Part shown: one piece after another, positions 18,532-26,596 of the stretch
Layout of the letters: the number at the start of each line of letters is the position of its first letter
Numbering within the stretch: the first letter of the stretch is position 1
Made by a program: the position numbers and the translations under genes
Origin: Lacrimispora defluvii
GTDB taxonomy: Bacteria > Bacillota > Clostridia > Lachnospirales > Lachnospiraceae
Assembly: GCA_013036995.1 (NCBI GenBank)
Contig: JAAOXG010000010.1
Location: forward strand, 90,679-154,678
Length of the DNA stretch: 64,000 bases
Direction: 5' to 3'
The notes under the pieces: generated by a model
The model's database searches: none
Told to the model about the DNA's origin: nothing
The model's input: the letters and a program-made list of their open reading frames with translations, nothing else

Positions 18532-19971
18532 TTGAATATATCGAACAAAATAATGCTGATAACTTATCCGGACAGCATTGGAGGAAATCTGGTTACATTA
18601 AGAAATGTACTGAAAGAGTATTTTGAAGATGCCGTTGGAGGAATACATATTCTGCCCTTTTTTCCTTCCAGCGGAGACCGGGGATTTTCCCCCATTACGT
18701 ATGAAACGGTTGAGCCTGCTTTTGGAGACTGGGCTGATATTAAAAAACTGTCAGAAACATATTATCTGATGTGTGATGTGATGGTAAATCATGTTTCCAA
18801 AAGGAGTAAAGAATTTCTGGACTATCTTGAGAAAGGTGAAGCTTCCCCTTTTGCCGGCATGTTCCTTGATTATGAGCAGTTCTGGGGAGAGGGAAGACCG
18901 GATGAACGGGATATAAACCTGCTCTACAGGAGAAAGGATGGAGAGCCATACCAGAGTTTTGTCCGGGCGGACGGCAAGACGGTGAAGCTTTGGTGCACCT
19001 TTACCAATGAGCAGATTGATCTGGATCTTCGGACAGAGACAGCAAAGCAATACTTGAGAGAGAATTTCAATCATCTTGCTTCAAATGGCATCAGCATTAT
19101 CCGCCTTGATGCACTTGGCTATGTGGTGAAAAAACGGGATACAAGCTGTTTTATGGTTGAACCGGACATCTGGAACGTGATTGATGAGATAACAGGGATG
19201 GCTGGTGACCGGGCATGGCTTCTGCCTGAAATTCACGATACATGGGAGACAGCAAAGAAGTTAGAGGACCATCACGTCTGGAGCTATGATTTTGTACTGC
19301 CGTTCCTGATGCTTCATGCCATTTATACCGGGGACACAAAAAAGCTGGCAGGCTGGCTGAAGGTGGCTCCCCGCACACAATTTACGGTTTTGGATACTCA
19401 TGACGGAATTGGCGTTTATGATGCCTATGACTGGGTTGATGAAGAGGAGGCAGCCTCATTAATTGAACGGATCGAAGACCGCTTAAGCTATCAGTTTAAA
19501 CCACTGAACCCGGAGAAGAAACGATTTAAAAAGGCATATCAGCTTTATACAACCTACTTTTCTGCACTCCATGAAAATGAACAGGCATATTTACTTGCCC
19601 GCGCGGTACAGTTCTTCGCACCCGGAATCCCACAGGTGTACTACGTTGGAATGCTGGCAGGTGAAAATGATTATGCAGCTCTGGAACAGTCAGAAGATCA
19701 CAGATCTATTAACCGCCATAATTATACGGTGGAAGAAATCAGAGACTGCGCTCAGAGAGATGTTGTAAAAAAATTAAGATCCCTGATGCAATTTAGAAAT
19801 ACGTTTGGTGCATTTGATGGAGATCTGGAGGTTACTGTTCCTTCAGAGGGGATCTTAATTATGAGAAGAACCGCAAATGATAAGTGGGCGGAGCTGATCT
19901 GCAATTTTGCAGATTTGGATTTTTCCATTTGTTATATGGAACAGGGAATTACGCAAAGGCTTAAGCTCTAA
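18532..19971 (+). CDS. Sucrose phosphorylase family enzyme (GH13, subfamily 18 type)
   Basis: Phosphorolytic GH13 enzyme that would split an imported glucoside into alpha-glucose 1-phosphate and the partner moiety. The catalytic set is D193 in RLDALGY, E233 in LLPEIHD and D291 in LDTHDGIGV. These are within one residue of D192, E232 and D290 of the Bifidobacterium adolescentis sucrose phosphorylase. DTSCFM after the first Asp is also shared. It has 479 residues, no signal peptide, and a TTG start after GGAGG. The subfamily also includes glucosylglycerol, glucosylglycerate and sucrose-6'-phosphate phosphorylases, so sucrose is the default rather than a proven substrate. Confidence 0.82.
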   Translation: MNISNKIMLITYPDSIGGNLVTLRNVLKEYFEDAVGGIHILPFFPSSGDRGFSPITYETVEPAFGDWADIKKLSETYYLMCDVMVNHVSKRSKEFLDYLEKGEASPFAGMFLDYEQFWGEGRPDERDINLLYRRKDGEPYQSFVRADGKTVKLWCTFTNEQIDLDLRTETAKQYLRENFNHLASNGISIIRLDALGYVVKKRDTSCFMVEPDIWNVIDEITGMAGDRAWLLPEIHDTWETAKKLEDHHVWSYDFVLPFLMLHAIYTGDTKKLAGWLKVAPRTQFTVLDTHDGIGVYDAYDWVDEEEAASLIERIEDRLSYQFKPLNPEKKRFKKAYQLYTTYFSALHENEQAYLLARAVQFFAPGIPQVYYVGMLAGENDYAALEQSEDHRSINRHNYTVEEIRDCAQRDVVKKLRSLMQFRNTFGAFDGDLEVTVPSEGILIMRRTANDKWAELICNFADLDFSICYMEQGITQRLKL

Positions 19972-19980
19972 TTATATTAT

Positions 19981-20022
19981 GGGGTATTTTTCCCCAGACA
20001 AGTGAGGTCCGGGGAAATACCC
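19981..20022. terminator. Hairpin between convergent genes, probable terminator
   Basis: GGGGTATTTTTCCCC pairs with GGGGAAATACCC at 20011-20022 (two-base bulge). It lies between the convergent phosphorylase and DJ-1 genes. The flanking T-runs are poor, so its strength is uncertain. Confidence 0.45.
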
Positions 20023-20032
20023 TGGGCTTTAC

Positions 20033-20626
20033 TTAGTTCTGATTTCCATTATAGATGCCATATTTATAAAATTTATACCAATTAAGAATCTCATTTTCTG
20101 GCGCAATATTTAATGCCATAAGAACCTCTCTTGCAAATTCCAAAGGCGAAACTCCATTTGCAGTAATGATTTTTTCATCTCTTACAGCCGGCTCCACAAT
20201 ATAGTTTTTTTCTCCTGTATAAGCATTTTTGGCCCACTGTTTTAAATTATCGCAGTCATTGCTGGTATGCCGGACGTCATTTAACAGCCCAATTGTACCC
20301 AGGAATGCGGAAGCATCACAGATGCCAGCTAAAATTCTTCCATCATGAAAACATCTTTCTGCCAGGGGCCGGATCTGCTGTGCTGATTCGCCCCTCCATG
20401 AGGTCCCACCGATAAGAATGAGAGCCTCATAATCCTTTGGCATATCATGGATATCATAATCAGGAATAACCCGGAATCCGCCAATGGATTCCACTGCCTT
20501 CTTTTCTAAAGAAACAGTTTTTACATCGTATTGATCCGGATCAAATGTCCGGATGGCGGTAGATAAATAGGCTGCTTCCCAATCTGCAAATCCTTCTAAA
20601 ATTACAAATAATACAATCTTTTTCAT
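20033..20626 (-). CDS. DJ-1/PfpI family protein
   Basis: Class-I glutamine-amidotransferase-like fold. The nucleophile-elbow Cys is C103 in LAGICDASAFLG, and the usual acidic partner lies near the N terminus (E11 in LEGFADWE). Family members include deglycase-like, chaperone and protease-like proteins, and the exact activity cannot be told from sequence. At 197 residues it is full length. It lies 53 bases after the PNPOx-like gene on the same strand, so the two are probably co-transcribed from the operator-containing region at about 21180. Confidence 0.85.
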   Translation of the reverse strand: MKKIVLFVILEGFADWEAAYLSTAIRTFDPDQYDVKTVSLEKKAVESIGGFRVIPDYDIHDMPKDYEALILIGGTSWRGESAQQIRPLAERCFHDGRILAGICDASAFLGTIGLLNDVRHTSNDCDNLKQWAKNAYTGEKNYIVEPAVRDEKIITANGVSPLEFAREVLMALNIAPENEILNWYKFYKYGIYNGNQN

Positions 20627-20679
20627 AATATTCTCCTGTTCTTTACCTGTTCCAGATTTAATGCAGCAACCGATTTTAA

Positions 20680-21135
20680 TTACATCTCGTGCTTAATGGA
20701 CAATGCCGTCTGTTTTTTATAATCGATCACATAACCGTTCCCTGTCTCCATTGATAGAAAGCTGGAATAAGATGGGGTAATCCTAATCAGCCTCATAGCA
20801 GGATCATCCTTATATCGGTCAAAATGATGAGGCAGGCCGGTCTCAATATAACTTATTACCGGTTCATTGGAATCACTTGACGGGTGGGAAAGCAAAGTTC
20901 CATTACCTCTGATCTGAATGGCATCAATGCTTAATGCAACAGAATTATTTTTGCTTATTTGCTCATACTTGTTGGAGTCAGCTTCTGTTACAAAGTAAAA
21001 ACATCCCTCGTAAGTATAAATATTAACGGTTCGGGCAGAGACACCTTCCTTATTTCTTGTTGCCAAAACCATAATTTTATCTTGTCCGATTTCTTTTTCT
21101 AAACCTTCCAGTGCTTTTTCAATTATTTTATCCAT
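20680..21135 (-). CDS. Pyridoxamine 5'-phosphate oxidase-like (PNPOx) flavin-binding protein
   Basis: Small split-barrel flavoprotein of the PNPOx-like superfamily, about 151 residues. Supporting motifs are KIMVLATRNKEGVSARTVN at the N terminus and YFVTEADSNKYEQISKN, the core strands that bind FMN or a related cofactor. The start at 21135 is chosen because AAGGAGAG precedes it by about 7 bases; a longer in-frame start at 21168 has no ribosome site. It faces the WYL regulator across a 94-base region containing a perfect palindrome. YafY-type WYL regulators next to PNPOx or DJ-1 genes are common; stress or redox functions are inferred only. Confidence 0.82.
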   Translation of the reverse strand: MDKIIEKALEGLEKEIGQDKIMVLATRNKEGVSARTVNIYTYEGCFYFVTEADSNKYEQISKNNSVALSIDAIQIRGNGTLLSHPSSDSNEPVISYIETGLPHHFDRYKDDPAMRLIRITPSYSSFLSMETGNGYVIDYKKQTALSIKHEM

Positions 21136-21175
21136 GTTTGATCTCTCCTTTTTTTTAAAGTATATCATTCCATTG

Positions 21176-21193
21176 TTGACATCTGTATGTCAA
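21176..21193. promoter_or_regulatory. Palindromic operator between PNPOx-like and WYL genes
   Basis: TTGACAT-N4-ATGTCAA is a perfect inverted repeat with 7-bp arms, lying between two divergent genes. The left arm doubles as a -35 TTGACA (21176) with TAAGCT 17 bases further for the + strand gene. It is probably the binding site of the WYL regulator itself. Confidence 0.6.
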
Positions 21194-21229
21194 TGATTTA
21201 AGCTGATTTAAAAAAATGGAAGTGATGAG

Positions 21230-22165
21230 ATGAAAATAGACAGGCTTATTGCAATTATCATGATTCTTTTAGAGAGGGAGAAAGTAACCGCAAAATCTCT
21301 GGCAGAGATGTTTGAGGTCTCAATGCGAACAATATACAGGGATTTGGAAGTAATTAATCAGGCAGGAATTCCGGTCTTTGCCACCTCAGGACCGGGCGGC
21401 GGCGTTGAAATCATGAAAGAATTTAAAGTAGAAAAACGAATTTTTTCTGCAAACGATATAACCGCACTTCTAATGGGATTATCCAGTATTAAAAATAATC
21501 TGCCTGGGGAACAGACCATGGCAGCGTTGGCAAAAGTAAAGGGGATGATTCCAAAAGAACATCATAAGGAGTGGGAATATCGTGCAAATCAGATGAAAAT
21601 AGATGCATTACCCTGGTTCAATGCCGGGAATCTGTTTCACACAGTAGAACTGATACAGGAAGCGTTAGATCAGCAAAAAATTCTCACATTCCAATACCGG
21701 GATATCAGAGATAAAAAAAGCAGCAGAGAAGTAGAACCCTATCGTCTTTTATGGAAGGGAGAGGCATGGTATCTTCAGGGATATTGCCTGTCACGCAAGG
21801 ATTTTCGTACGTTTAAACTGTTAAGGATGAGCGATTTATTAATATCGGATCAGCGATTTGAAATCCGCGATTTTCCAATGGAACGGTTGGATGAGATACA
21901 GACCAGAGATAATTCTATGACAATGGTAAAGCTAAGGATTCAGGAAGGAGTTAGGGATTTAGTTATAACGCGTTTCGGGGAAGACTGTCTGACTCCGGAC
22001 GGTCCTGATCACTATATAGCCGAACTGTATATGCCTGTTGATGATCTGGCCTGCGGCTATCTGCTCAGTATGGGAACCAGATGCGTATGTCTGGAGCCAG
22101 AGGAAATGCGGGAAAAGATGAGACAGCTTTCTTCTGAAATCTGTAGATTTTACCAAACTTCGTAA
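21230..22165 (+). CDS. YafY-type transcriptional regulator (HTH_11 + WYL domains)
   Basis: The N-terminal winged helix (about residues 1-60, with SMRTIYRDLEVINQAGIPV) is typical of DeoR/HTH_11 YafY proteins. The WYL domain (about 140-215, containing YRLLWKGEAWYLQGYC) is followed by a C-terminal WCX-like extension. WYL domains sense small ligands or nucleic acid. The length of 311 residues is normal. It is divergent from the PNPOx-like and DJ-1 genes across an 18-bp palindrome, the expected arrangement for an autoregulator that also controls its neighbours. Confidence 0.87.
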   Translation: MKIDRLIAIIMILLEREKVTAKSLAEMFEVSMRTIYRDLEVINQAGIPVFATSGPGGGVEIMKEFKVEKRIFSANDITALLMGLSSIKNNLPGEQTMAALAKVKGMIPKEHHKEWEYRANQMKIDALPWFNAGNLFHTVELIQEALDQQKILTFQYRDIRDKKSSREVEPYRLLWKGEAWYLQGYCLSRKDFRTFKLLRMSDLLISDQRFEIRDFPMERLDEIQTRDNSMTMVKLRIQEGVRDLVITRFGEDCLTPDGPDHYIAELYMPVDDLACGYLLSMGTRCVCLEPEEMREKMRQLSSEICRFYQTS

Positions 22166-22250
22166 GCTTCTATGCCGCGGCTTTTCTGCATATAGATAGG
22201 ATGTACTTTTTTAAAACTGCAAAAGGCTATAAAACGAAAGGAGTGCATCC

Positions 22251-23261
22251 ATGATTGTATCGTGGCTGACAACCAATGAGTGTAATTTAAGATGCAGGCA
22301 TTGTTACCAGGATGCCGGAAGCAGAAAAACAAAAGAACTGACAACAGCAGAAGCAGAAAAGATGATTGGAGAAATTGCAAGGGCAGGATTTAAAATCATG
22401 ATTTTCAGTGGGGGAGAGCCACTGATGCGGCCGGATATTTATCATTTGGTATCCCATGCAGCAAAAGCCGGGCTAAGACCGGTCTTTGGAACCAATGGGA
22501 CACTTTTGACGGAAGAAACGGCCAGAAAGTTAAAAGACTGCGGTGCTGCAGCTATGGGAATCAGCGTGGATAGTTTAAATGAAGAAAAGCATAATGATTT
22601 CAGGGGCTGCTCCGATGCATTCCGCTTAACCATGGAAGGAATTGAAAACTGCAAAAAAGTGGGGCTGCCATTTCAGATCCATACCACAGTTCTGGACTGG
22701 AATCAGGCGGAAGTAAGCGATATCATTGATTTTAGTGTAGATGTGGGAGCTGTGGCAAACTACATATTTTTTCTCATTCCGGTGGGGAGAGGAAAATTTC
22801 TGGAAGACACATCCTTGCAGGTTATGGAATATGAAGCACTATTAAAAACCATTATGGAGAAACAGAAAAAAGTACCCATTGATATAAAACCAACCTGTGC
22901 GCCCCAATTTGTCCGTGTGGCAAAAGAACTGGAGGTTCAGACTCGTTTTAAAAAGGGCTGCCTTGCCGGCTTGTCTTATTGTGTGATTACTCCGGAGGGG
23001 CTGGTAAGACCGTGTGCATATATGACGGAAATTGCAGGAGATGTCCGGGAGGAATCATTTGATAAAATCTGGTCTGAAAGCAGTGTGTTTAAAAGGTTAA
23101 GAAGCAGGGAGTATAAGGGCACCTGCAGTACATGCGTTTACAAAGAAGACTGCGGTGGCTGCCGGGCGAGAGCCGGATATTACCACGACGGTGACTATAT
23201 GTCGGAGGACAGTTACTGTGGGTTTGGAGCCAGGTGGAAGGAGGGACTTCCTGCACAATGA
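22251..23261 (+). CDS. nirJ2: Radical SAM/SPASM protein, NirJ2/AhbD-like (heme-type tetrapyrrole processing)
   Basis: Radical S-adenosylmethionine enzyme. C11, C15 and C18 (CNLRCRHC) bind the catalytic 4Fe-4S cluster, FSGGEPLMRPD is the GGEP motif, and a C-terminal SPASM-type region has Cys motifs (CSTCVYKEDCGGC and a final YCGF) for an auxiliary cluster. Whole-protein features match the family annotated as NirJ2 and related to AhbD: KIMIFSGGEPL, RPVFGTNGTL, PFQIHTTV, KPTCAPQF, ARAGYYHDGDYM. AhbD makes heme b by decarboxylating iron-coproporphyrin III; that this protein does so is inference. The stop overlaps the next gene (ATGA), coupling it to a FecBCD-type importer. No other heme biosynthesis gene is in the window. 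Confidence 0.78.
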   Translation: MIVSWLTTNECNLRCRHCYQDAGSRKTKELTTAEAEKMIGEIARAGFKIMIFSGGEPLMRPDIYHLVSHAAKAGLRPVFGTNGTLLTEETARKLKDCGAAAMGISVDSLNEEKHNDFRGCSDAFRLTMEGIENCKKVGLPFQIHTTVLDWNQAEVSDIIDFSVDVGAVANYIFFLIPVGRGKFLEDTSLQVMEYEALLKTIMEKQKKVPIDIKPTCAPQFVRVAKELEVQTRFKKGCLAGLSYCVITPEGLVRPCAYMTEIAGDVREESFDKIWSESSVFKRLRSREYKGTCSTCVYKEDCGGCRARAGYYHDGDYMSEDSYCGFGARWKEGLPAQ

Positions 23262-24214
23262 ATTTCCGCTTGCTGAAAATAACGGTATTAGTAACGATAC
23301 TTACTTCCTTTATATCCGGATGCGCAGCACGGACTGTGGCTGTAGCCAGGAATGAGTCAGATGATCAGACCGGGTATTATCAATTTACGGATGCGTTAGG
23401 ACAGGAGATCCGGGTAAAGAATCCCAAACGTGTGGTTGCGCTCATGGGAAGCTTTGCGGATACCTGGCAAAAAGCAGGGGGAGAGCTATGGGGAGTGACC
23501 GATGATGCATTTGATGAAAGAGGTCTTGAACTTCCTGACAACGTGATTTCTGTGGGGAAGTACAACAGCCCCAATCTGGAGACGATCATTGGGCTGAATC
23601 CTGATCTTGTCATATTGTCGTCTGAGACGAAAGAGCACACAGCGTTAAAGGAAGCGTTGAAACAGGCAGGAATTACAGCTGCCTATTTTCATGTGACTTA
23701 CTTTGAGGATTATCTTTCCATGCTGCGAATCTGTACGGATATCACAGGAAGAGAGGATTTATATAAGAAAAACGGATTGGAGACAAAGGAGCAGATTGAA
23801 GCTGTGATCAATAACAAAATCCCGGGAAGTTCGCCAAGAGTTCTTTTTCTTATTACCTATTCCGGCGGCGTCGTGGCTAAAAATTCTGAATGCATGACAG
23901 GAAAAATGTTGAAAGACTTAGGCTGCATCAATCTGGCAGATGAAAACAAAAGTCTGTTAAAAGAATTTACCATGGAAGCCATTCTGAAAGAAGACCCGGA
24001 TTATATTTTTGTTGTTCCCATGGGTAATGATGATGCGCAGGCAAATAAAAATTTAAAAGAAGGTATCGAGAAGAATCCGGCGTGGAATGGTTTGAAAGCA
24101 GTTCAGAATCAGCATTATATCCTTCTTCCCAAAGAGAAGTTTTTATATAAGCCCAATGAGAAATGGGGGGAGAGCTATGTTTACCTTTCTGAAATTCTCA
24201 GCGGCACCAGATAA
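23258..24214 (+). CDS. FecB/BtuF-type ABC substrate-binding lipoprotein
   Basis: Periplasmic-binding-protein-like lipoprotein of the iron-siderophore/cobalamin/heme class (Peripla_BP_2). The signal peptide ends in the lipobox FISGC. The core shows PKRVVALMGSFADTWQKAGG, DLVILSSETKE and the C-terminal LKAVQNQHYILLP seen in the family. ATG at 23258 overlaps the radical SAM stop and follows AAGGAGGG by about 12 bases; GTG at 23234 is an alternative. It delivers ligand to the permease and ATPase that follow. The ligand may be a tetrapyrrole because of the radical SAM neighbour, which is inference. Confidence 0.86.
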   Translation: MNFRLLKITVLVTILTSFISGCAARTVAVARNESDDQTGYYQFTDALGQEIRVKNPKRVVALMGSFADTWQKAGGELWGVTDDAFDERGLELPDNVISVGKYNSPNLETIIGLNPDLVILSSETKEHTALKEALKQAGITAAYFHVTYFEDYLSMLRICTDITGREDLYKKNGLETKEQIEAVINNKIPGSSPRVLFLITYSGGVVAKNSECMTGKMLKDLGCINLADENKSLLKEFTMEAILKEDPDYIFVVPMGNDDAQANKNLKEGIEKNPAWNGLKAVQNQHYILLPKEKFLYKPNEKWGESYVYLSEILSGTR

Positions 24215-25205
24215 AAGGGGCTATTTGTTTCTGATGATTTCTTTTGCTTTTCTTATTGGTTCTGCTTTGCTTGGATTATTTTCCGGTGCCAGCTTTATTC
24301 CCCCCTCTGTGATATTTGAGGTTATATTCTCCGGCAGAACCCAGGACCCGGTTTACCGCATTTTTATGACAGTGCGGCTGCCGCGGGTTTTGGGAGCACT
24401 GCTTGCAGGAAGTGGTCTTGCTGTTTCCGGATCAATTCTTCAGACGGTGTTTCATAATCCGCTGGCAAGTCCCAATATCATAGGTGTCAATGCAGGGGCA
24501 GGACTGTTTGTGCTGGTCTGTTCTATTTTATTTCCAGGTGCCCATGACCTGATACCGTTTGCTGCATTTTTAGGAGCGCTTCTTGCATCGGTTCTGATTC
24601 TGCTTATTGCGATGACCAGCCGGATGTCGCAGTTATTGCTTGTTCTGTCCGGATTTGTAATCAACAGCCTGTTTACAGCCGGAATGAATGGGGTACTGAT
24701 ATTGTTTCCCGATGCTTATGTAGGCGCGGGTAACTTTCTGGCAGGAGGTCTTTCCGGGGTTACCACGGACCGGCTGATTTATCCCACTTTTGGCATACTG
24801 GGAGGGCTGTTGCTTTCTTTCAGCTGTGCAAAAGGTTTAAATCATCTGGGGCTTGGCATAGAACGTGCCGGTGCTTTAGGAATGAATGTACCTGTGATCA
24901 GATGTCTGGCAATTGCCATTGCTGCGGCATTGGCGGGTGCAGCTGTCAGCTTTGCAGGGCTCATTGGTTTTGTGGGTCTTATTATTCCTCATGGAGTGAA
25001 GCTTTTAATCGGTACGGATAACCGATTCGTATTACCAGGCAGCGCGCTTCTTGGCGGAATGTTTGTTATATTATGTGATCTTTTTGCACGGACGTTATTT
25101 ATTCCTTATGAACTTCCGGTAGGGATCCTGTTGTCAATGGTGGGCTGCCCATTCTTTCTTTATCTGATTCTGAAAAGCAGAAACAGGAGGGATTTGGAAT
25201 GTTAA
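24177..25205 (+). CDS. FecCD-family ABC permease
   Basis: Permease of the iron-chelate/cobalamin/heme importer family. It is strongly hydrophobic with about ten membrane segments and the hallmark RLPRVLGALLAGSGLAVSG near the N terminus, plus the coupling-helix region VSFAGLIGFVGLIIPH near the C terminus. ATG at 24177 sits directly after GGGGGGAGAG; the earlier ATG at 24156 has no ribosome site. The gene begins inside the end of the binding-protein gene and overlaps the ATPase gene by 7 bases. A single permease gene implies a homodimer, as in BtuC. Confidence 0.9.
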   Translation: MFTFLKFSAAPDKRGYLFLMISFAFLIGSALLGLFSGASFIPPSVIFEVIFSGRTQDPVYRIFMTVRLPRVLGALLAGSGLAVSGSILQTVFHNPLASPNIIGVNAGAGLFVLVCSILFPGAHDLIPFAAFLGALLASVLILLIAMTSRMSQLLLVLSGFVINSLFTAGMNGVLILFPDAYVGAGNFLAGGLSGVTTDRLIYPTFGILGGLLLSFSCAKGLNHLGLGIERAGALGMNVPVIRCLAIAIAAALAGAAVSFAGLIGFVGLIIPHGVKLLIGTDNRFVLPGSALLGGMFVILCDLFARTLFIPYELPVGILLSMVGCPFFLYLILKSRNRRDLEC

Positions 25206-25966
25206 AAATGGAGGGGATTTCTTATTCTTATCATAAAAACAGACCGGTTATTACAGATCTGGATTTAGAAATAGAGGCTGGGAAGATAACTGCAATCGCC
25301 GGGCCAAATGGCTGTGGAAAGAGTACGGTCTTAAAGCTGGCCTCCCGCCTGCTGAAACCCCAGACTGGCGAAATTTTTATAGGCGAAAAAAATATCTCTC
25401 ATATGAGTAAGAGAGCGGTGGCGAGAGAAGTGTCCATGCTCTTTCAGAACAGCCAGATTCCGGATATGACCGCTCAACGAGTAGTCATGGCCGCAAGATA
25501 TCCCTACCAGTCTTCTTTTGCCGGTTATACAAAAGAAGAGGAAGAGATGAGCGAATGTGCCATGGAACTGACTGGATGCAAAGAGTTTCGGCATAAAAAC
25601 ATGGCAGAGCTTTCGGGGGGTGAGAGACAGAGAGTATTTCTTTCAATGATATACAATCAGGATACTCCCCTGATTCTTCTTGATGAACCGACAACCTATC
25701 TGGACATTCATGTTACCTATGAAATAATGGAGCTGATTCGAAACCTGAACAAAAATCGAAAAAAAACCATAGTGATGGTGCTTCATGATCTAAATCTGGC
25801 TCTTCAGTATTCGGATTCTCTTGTCTTAATGAATCATGGCAGCATTTATAACATCCATACACCAGATGATGATCGTATTTTAGAAAGTATTAAATCTCTT
25901 TTTGGCATAGAAGTCCGCAATTTCCGAGATAACCAGAATTCTTTTTATTGCTTTGCCCAGAATTGA
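25199..25966 (+). CDS. FecE/BtuD-type ABC ATPase
   Basis: ATPase of the iron-chelate/tetrapyrrole importer. Walker A is GPNGCGKST, the signature is ELSGGERQR, Walker B is LILLDEPTTYLD, and the H loop is VLHDLN. The TTYLD wording after Walker B is typical of the FecE group. It overlaps the permease stop by 7 bases and completes a binding protein/permease/ATPase set. It is the last gene of the coupled block; the next gene starts 104 bases on. Confidence 0.9.
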   Translation: MLKMEGISYSYHKNRPVITDLDLEIEAGKITAIAGPNGCGKSTVLKLASRLLKPQTGEIFIGEKNISHMSKRAVAREVSMLFQNSQIPDMTAQRVVMAARYPYQSSFAGYTKEEEEMSECAMELTGCKEFRHKNMAELSGGERQRVFLSMIYNQDTPLILLDEPTTYLDIHVTYEIMELIRNLNKNRKKTIVMVLHDLNLALQYSDSLVLMNHGSIYNIHTPDDDRILESIKSLFGIEVRNFRDNQNSFYCFAQN

Positions 25967-26070
25967 ACATGGCGGGATGATTTGCTGGGGGTGGAATTCT
26001 AATTGGAGATATAAACCTGATATTCTGTTAATACAATATAATAATTGAAAGAAAGAAGAGGTACTACTGA

Positions 26071-26391
26071 ATGAATTATGATGGAATCATCATTGGTATA
26101 GGGACATTTCTTATTATCGGACTGCTGCATCCGGTTGTAATTAAGGCAGAGTATTATTTTACAGTTAGAATATGGCCCTTGTTTCTGATATTAGGACTTT
26201 TGTGCTTTGTAATTTCTCTTGTGTCTCCTTCTTCCACAGAACGATCACTGTCTGCAGTACTTGGCTGTTCTCTTTTGTGGAGTATAAAAGAGATTTTTGA
26301 GCAGAAAAAGAGAGTGGAAAAGGGTTGGTTTCCTGAAAATCCAAAAAGAAAAGTATTTAAAGCCGCAGAACTGGGTGGGAAAGAAAAATAA
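26071..26391 (+). CDS. DUF4491 family small membrane protein
   Basis: 106-residue protein matching the DUF4491 family: N-terminal MNYDGIIIGIGTFLIIGLLH, then HPVVIKAEYYF, and a C-terminal ERSLSAVLGCSLLWSIKE with EQKKRVEKGWFP. Three hydrophobic segments (about residues 4-20, 33-52 and 58-72) suggest a small integral membrane protein. Its function is unknown. It follows the FecBCD-type genes by 104 bases with its own good ribosome site (GAAGAGG), so linkage to that importer is possible but not shown. A terminator follows at 26475. Confidence 0.8.
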   Translation: MNYDGIIIGIGTFLIIGLLHPVVIKAEYYFTVRIWPLFLILGLLCFVISLVSPSSTERSLSAVLGCSLLWSIKEIFEQKKRVEKGWFPENPKRKVFKAAELGGKEK

Positions 26392-26474
26392 AGAGATAAT
26401 TGACACAAGATGGTTATAAGAAAAAGATTAATGACGATATTAATCTGTAACTATTCTAACAATGTAAGTTATGG

Positions 26475-26502
26475 GAGACACTGAAAGGTGTCTCTTTTCT
26501 TT
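26475..26502 (+). terminator. Intrinsic terminator after DUF4491 gene
   Basis: GAGACAC and GTGTCTC form a perfect 7-bp stem with a 6-base loop, followed directly by TTTTCTTT. Confidence 0.75.
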
Positions 26503-26545
26503 CCCTATATACCAAAGTATGCAAAGCCTGTGAAGTAAATTGGTT

Positions 26546-26575
26546 TTGCGGGCAAAACATTGGAAATGCTATACT
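26546..26575 (+). promoter_or_regulatory. Likely promoter of the PRD/PTS operon
   Basis: An extended -10 (TGC then TATACT at 26570) with TTGCGG 18 bases upstream, 22 bases before the start codon of the PRD regulator. Confidence 0.5.
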
Positions 26576-26596
26576 GAGCACATAAAGGAGGAAACC

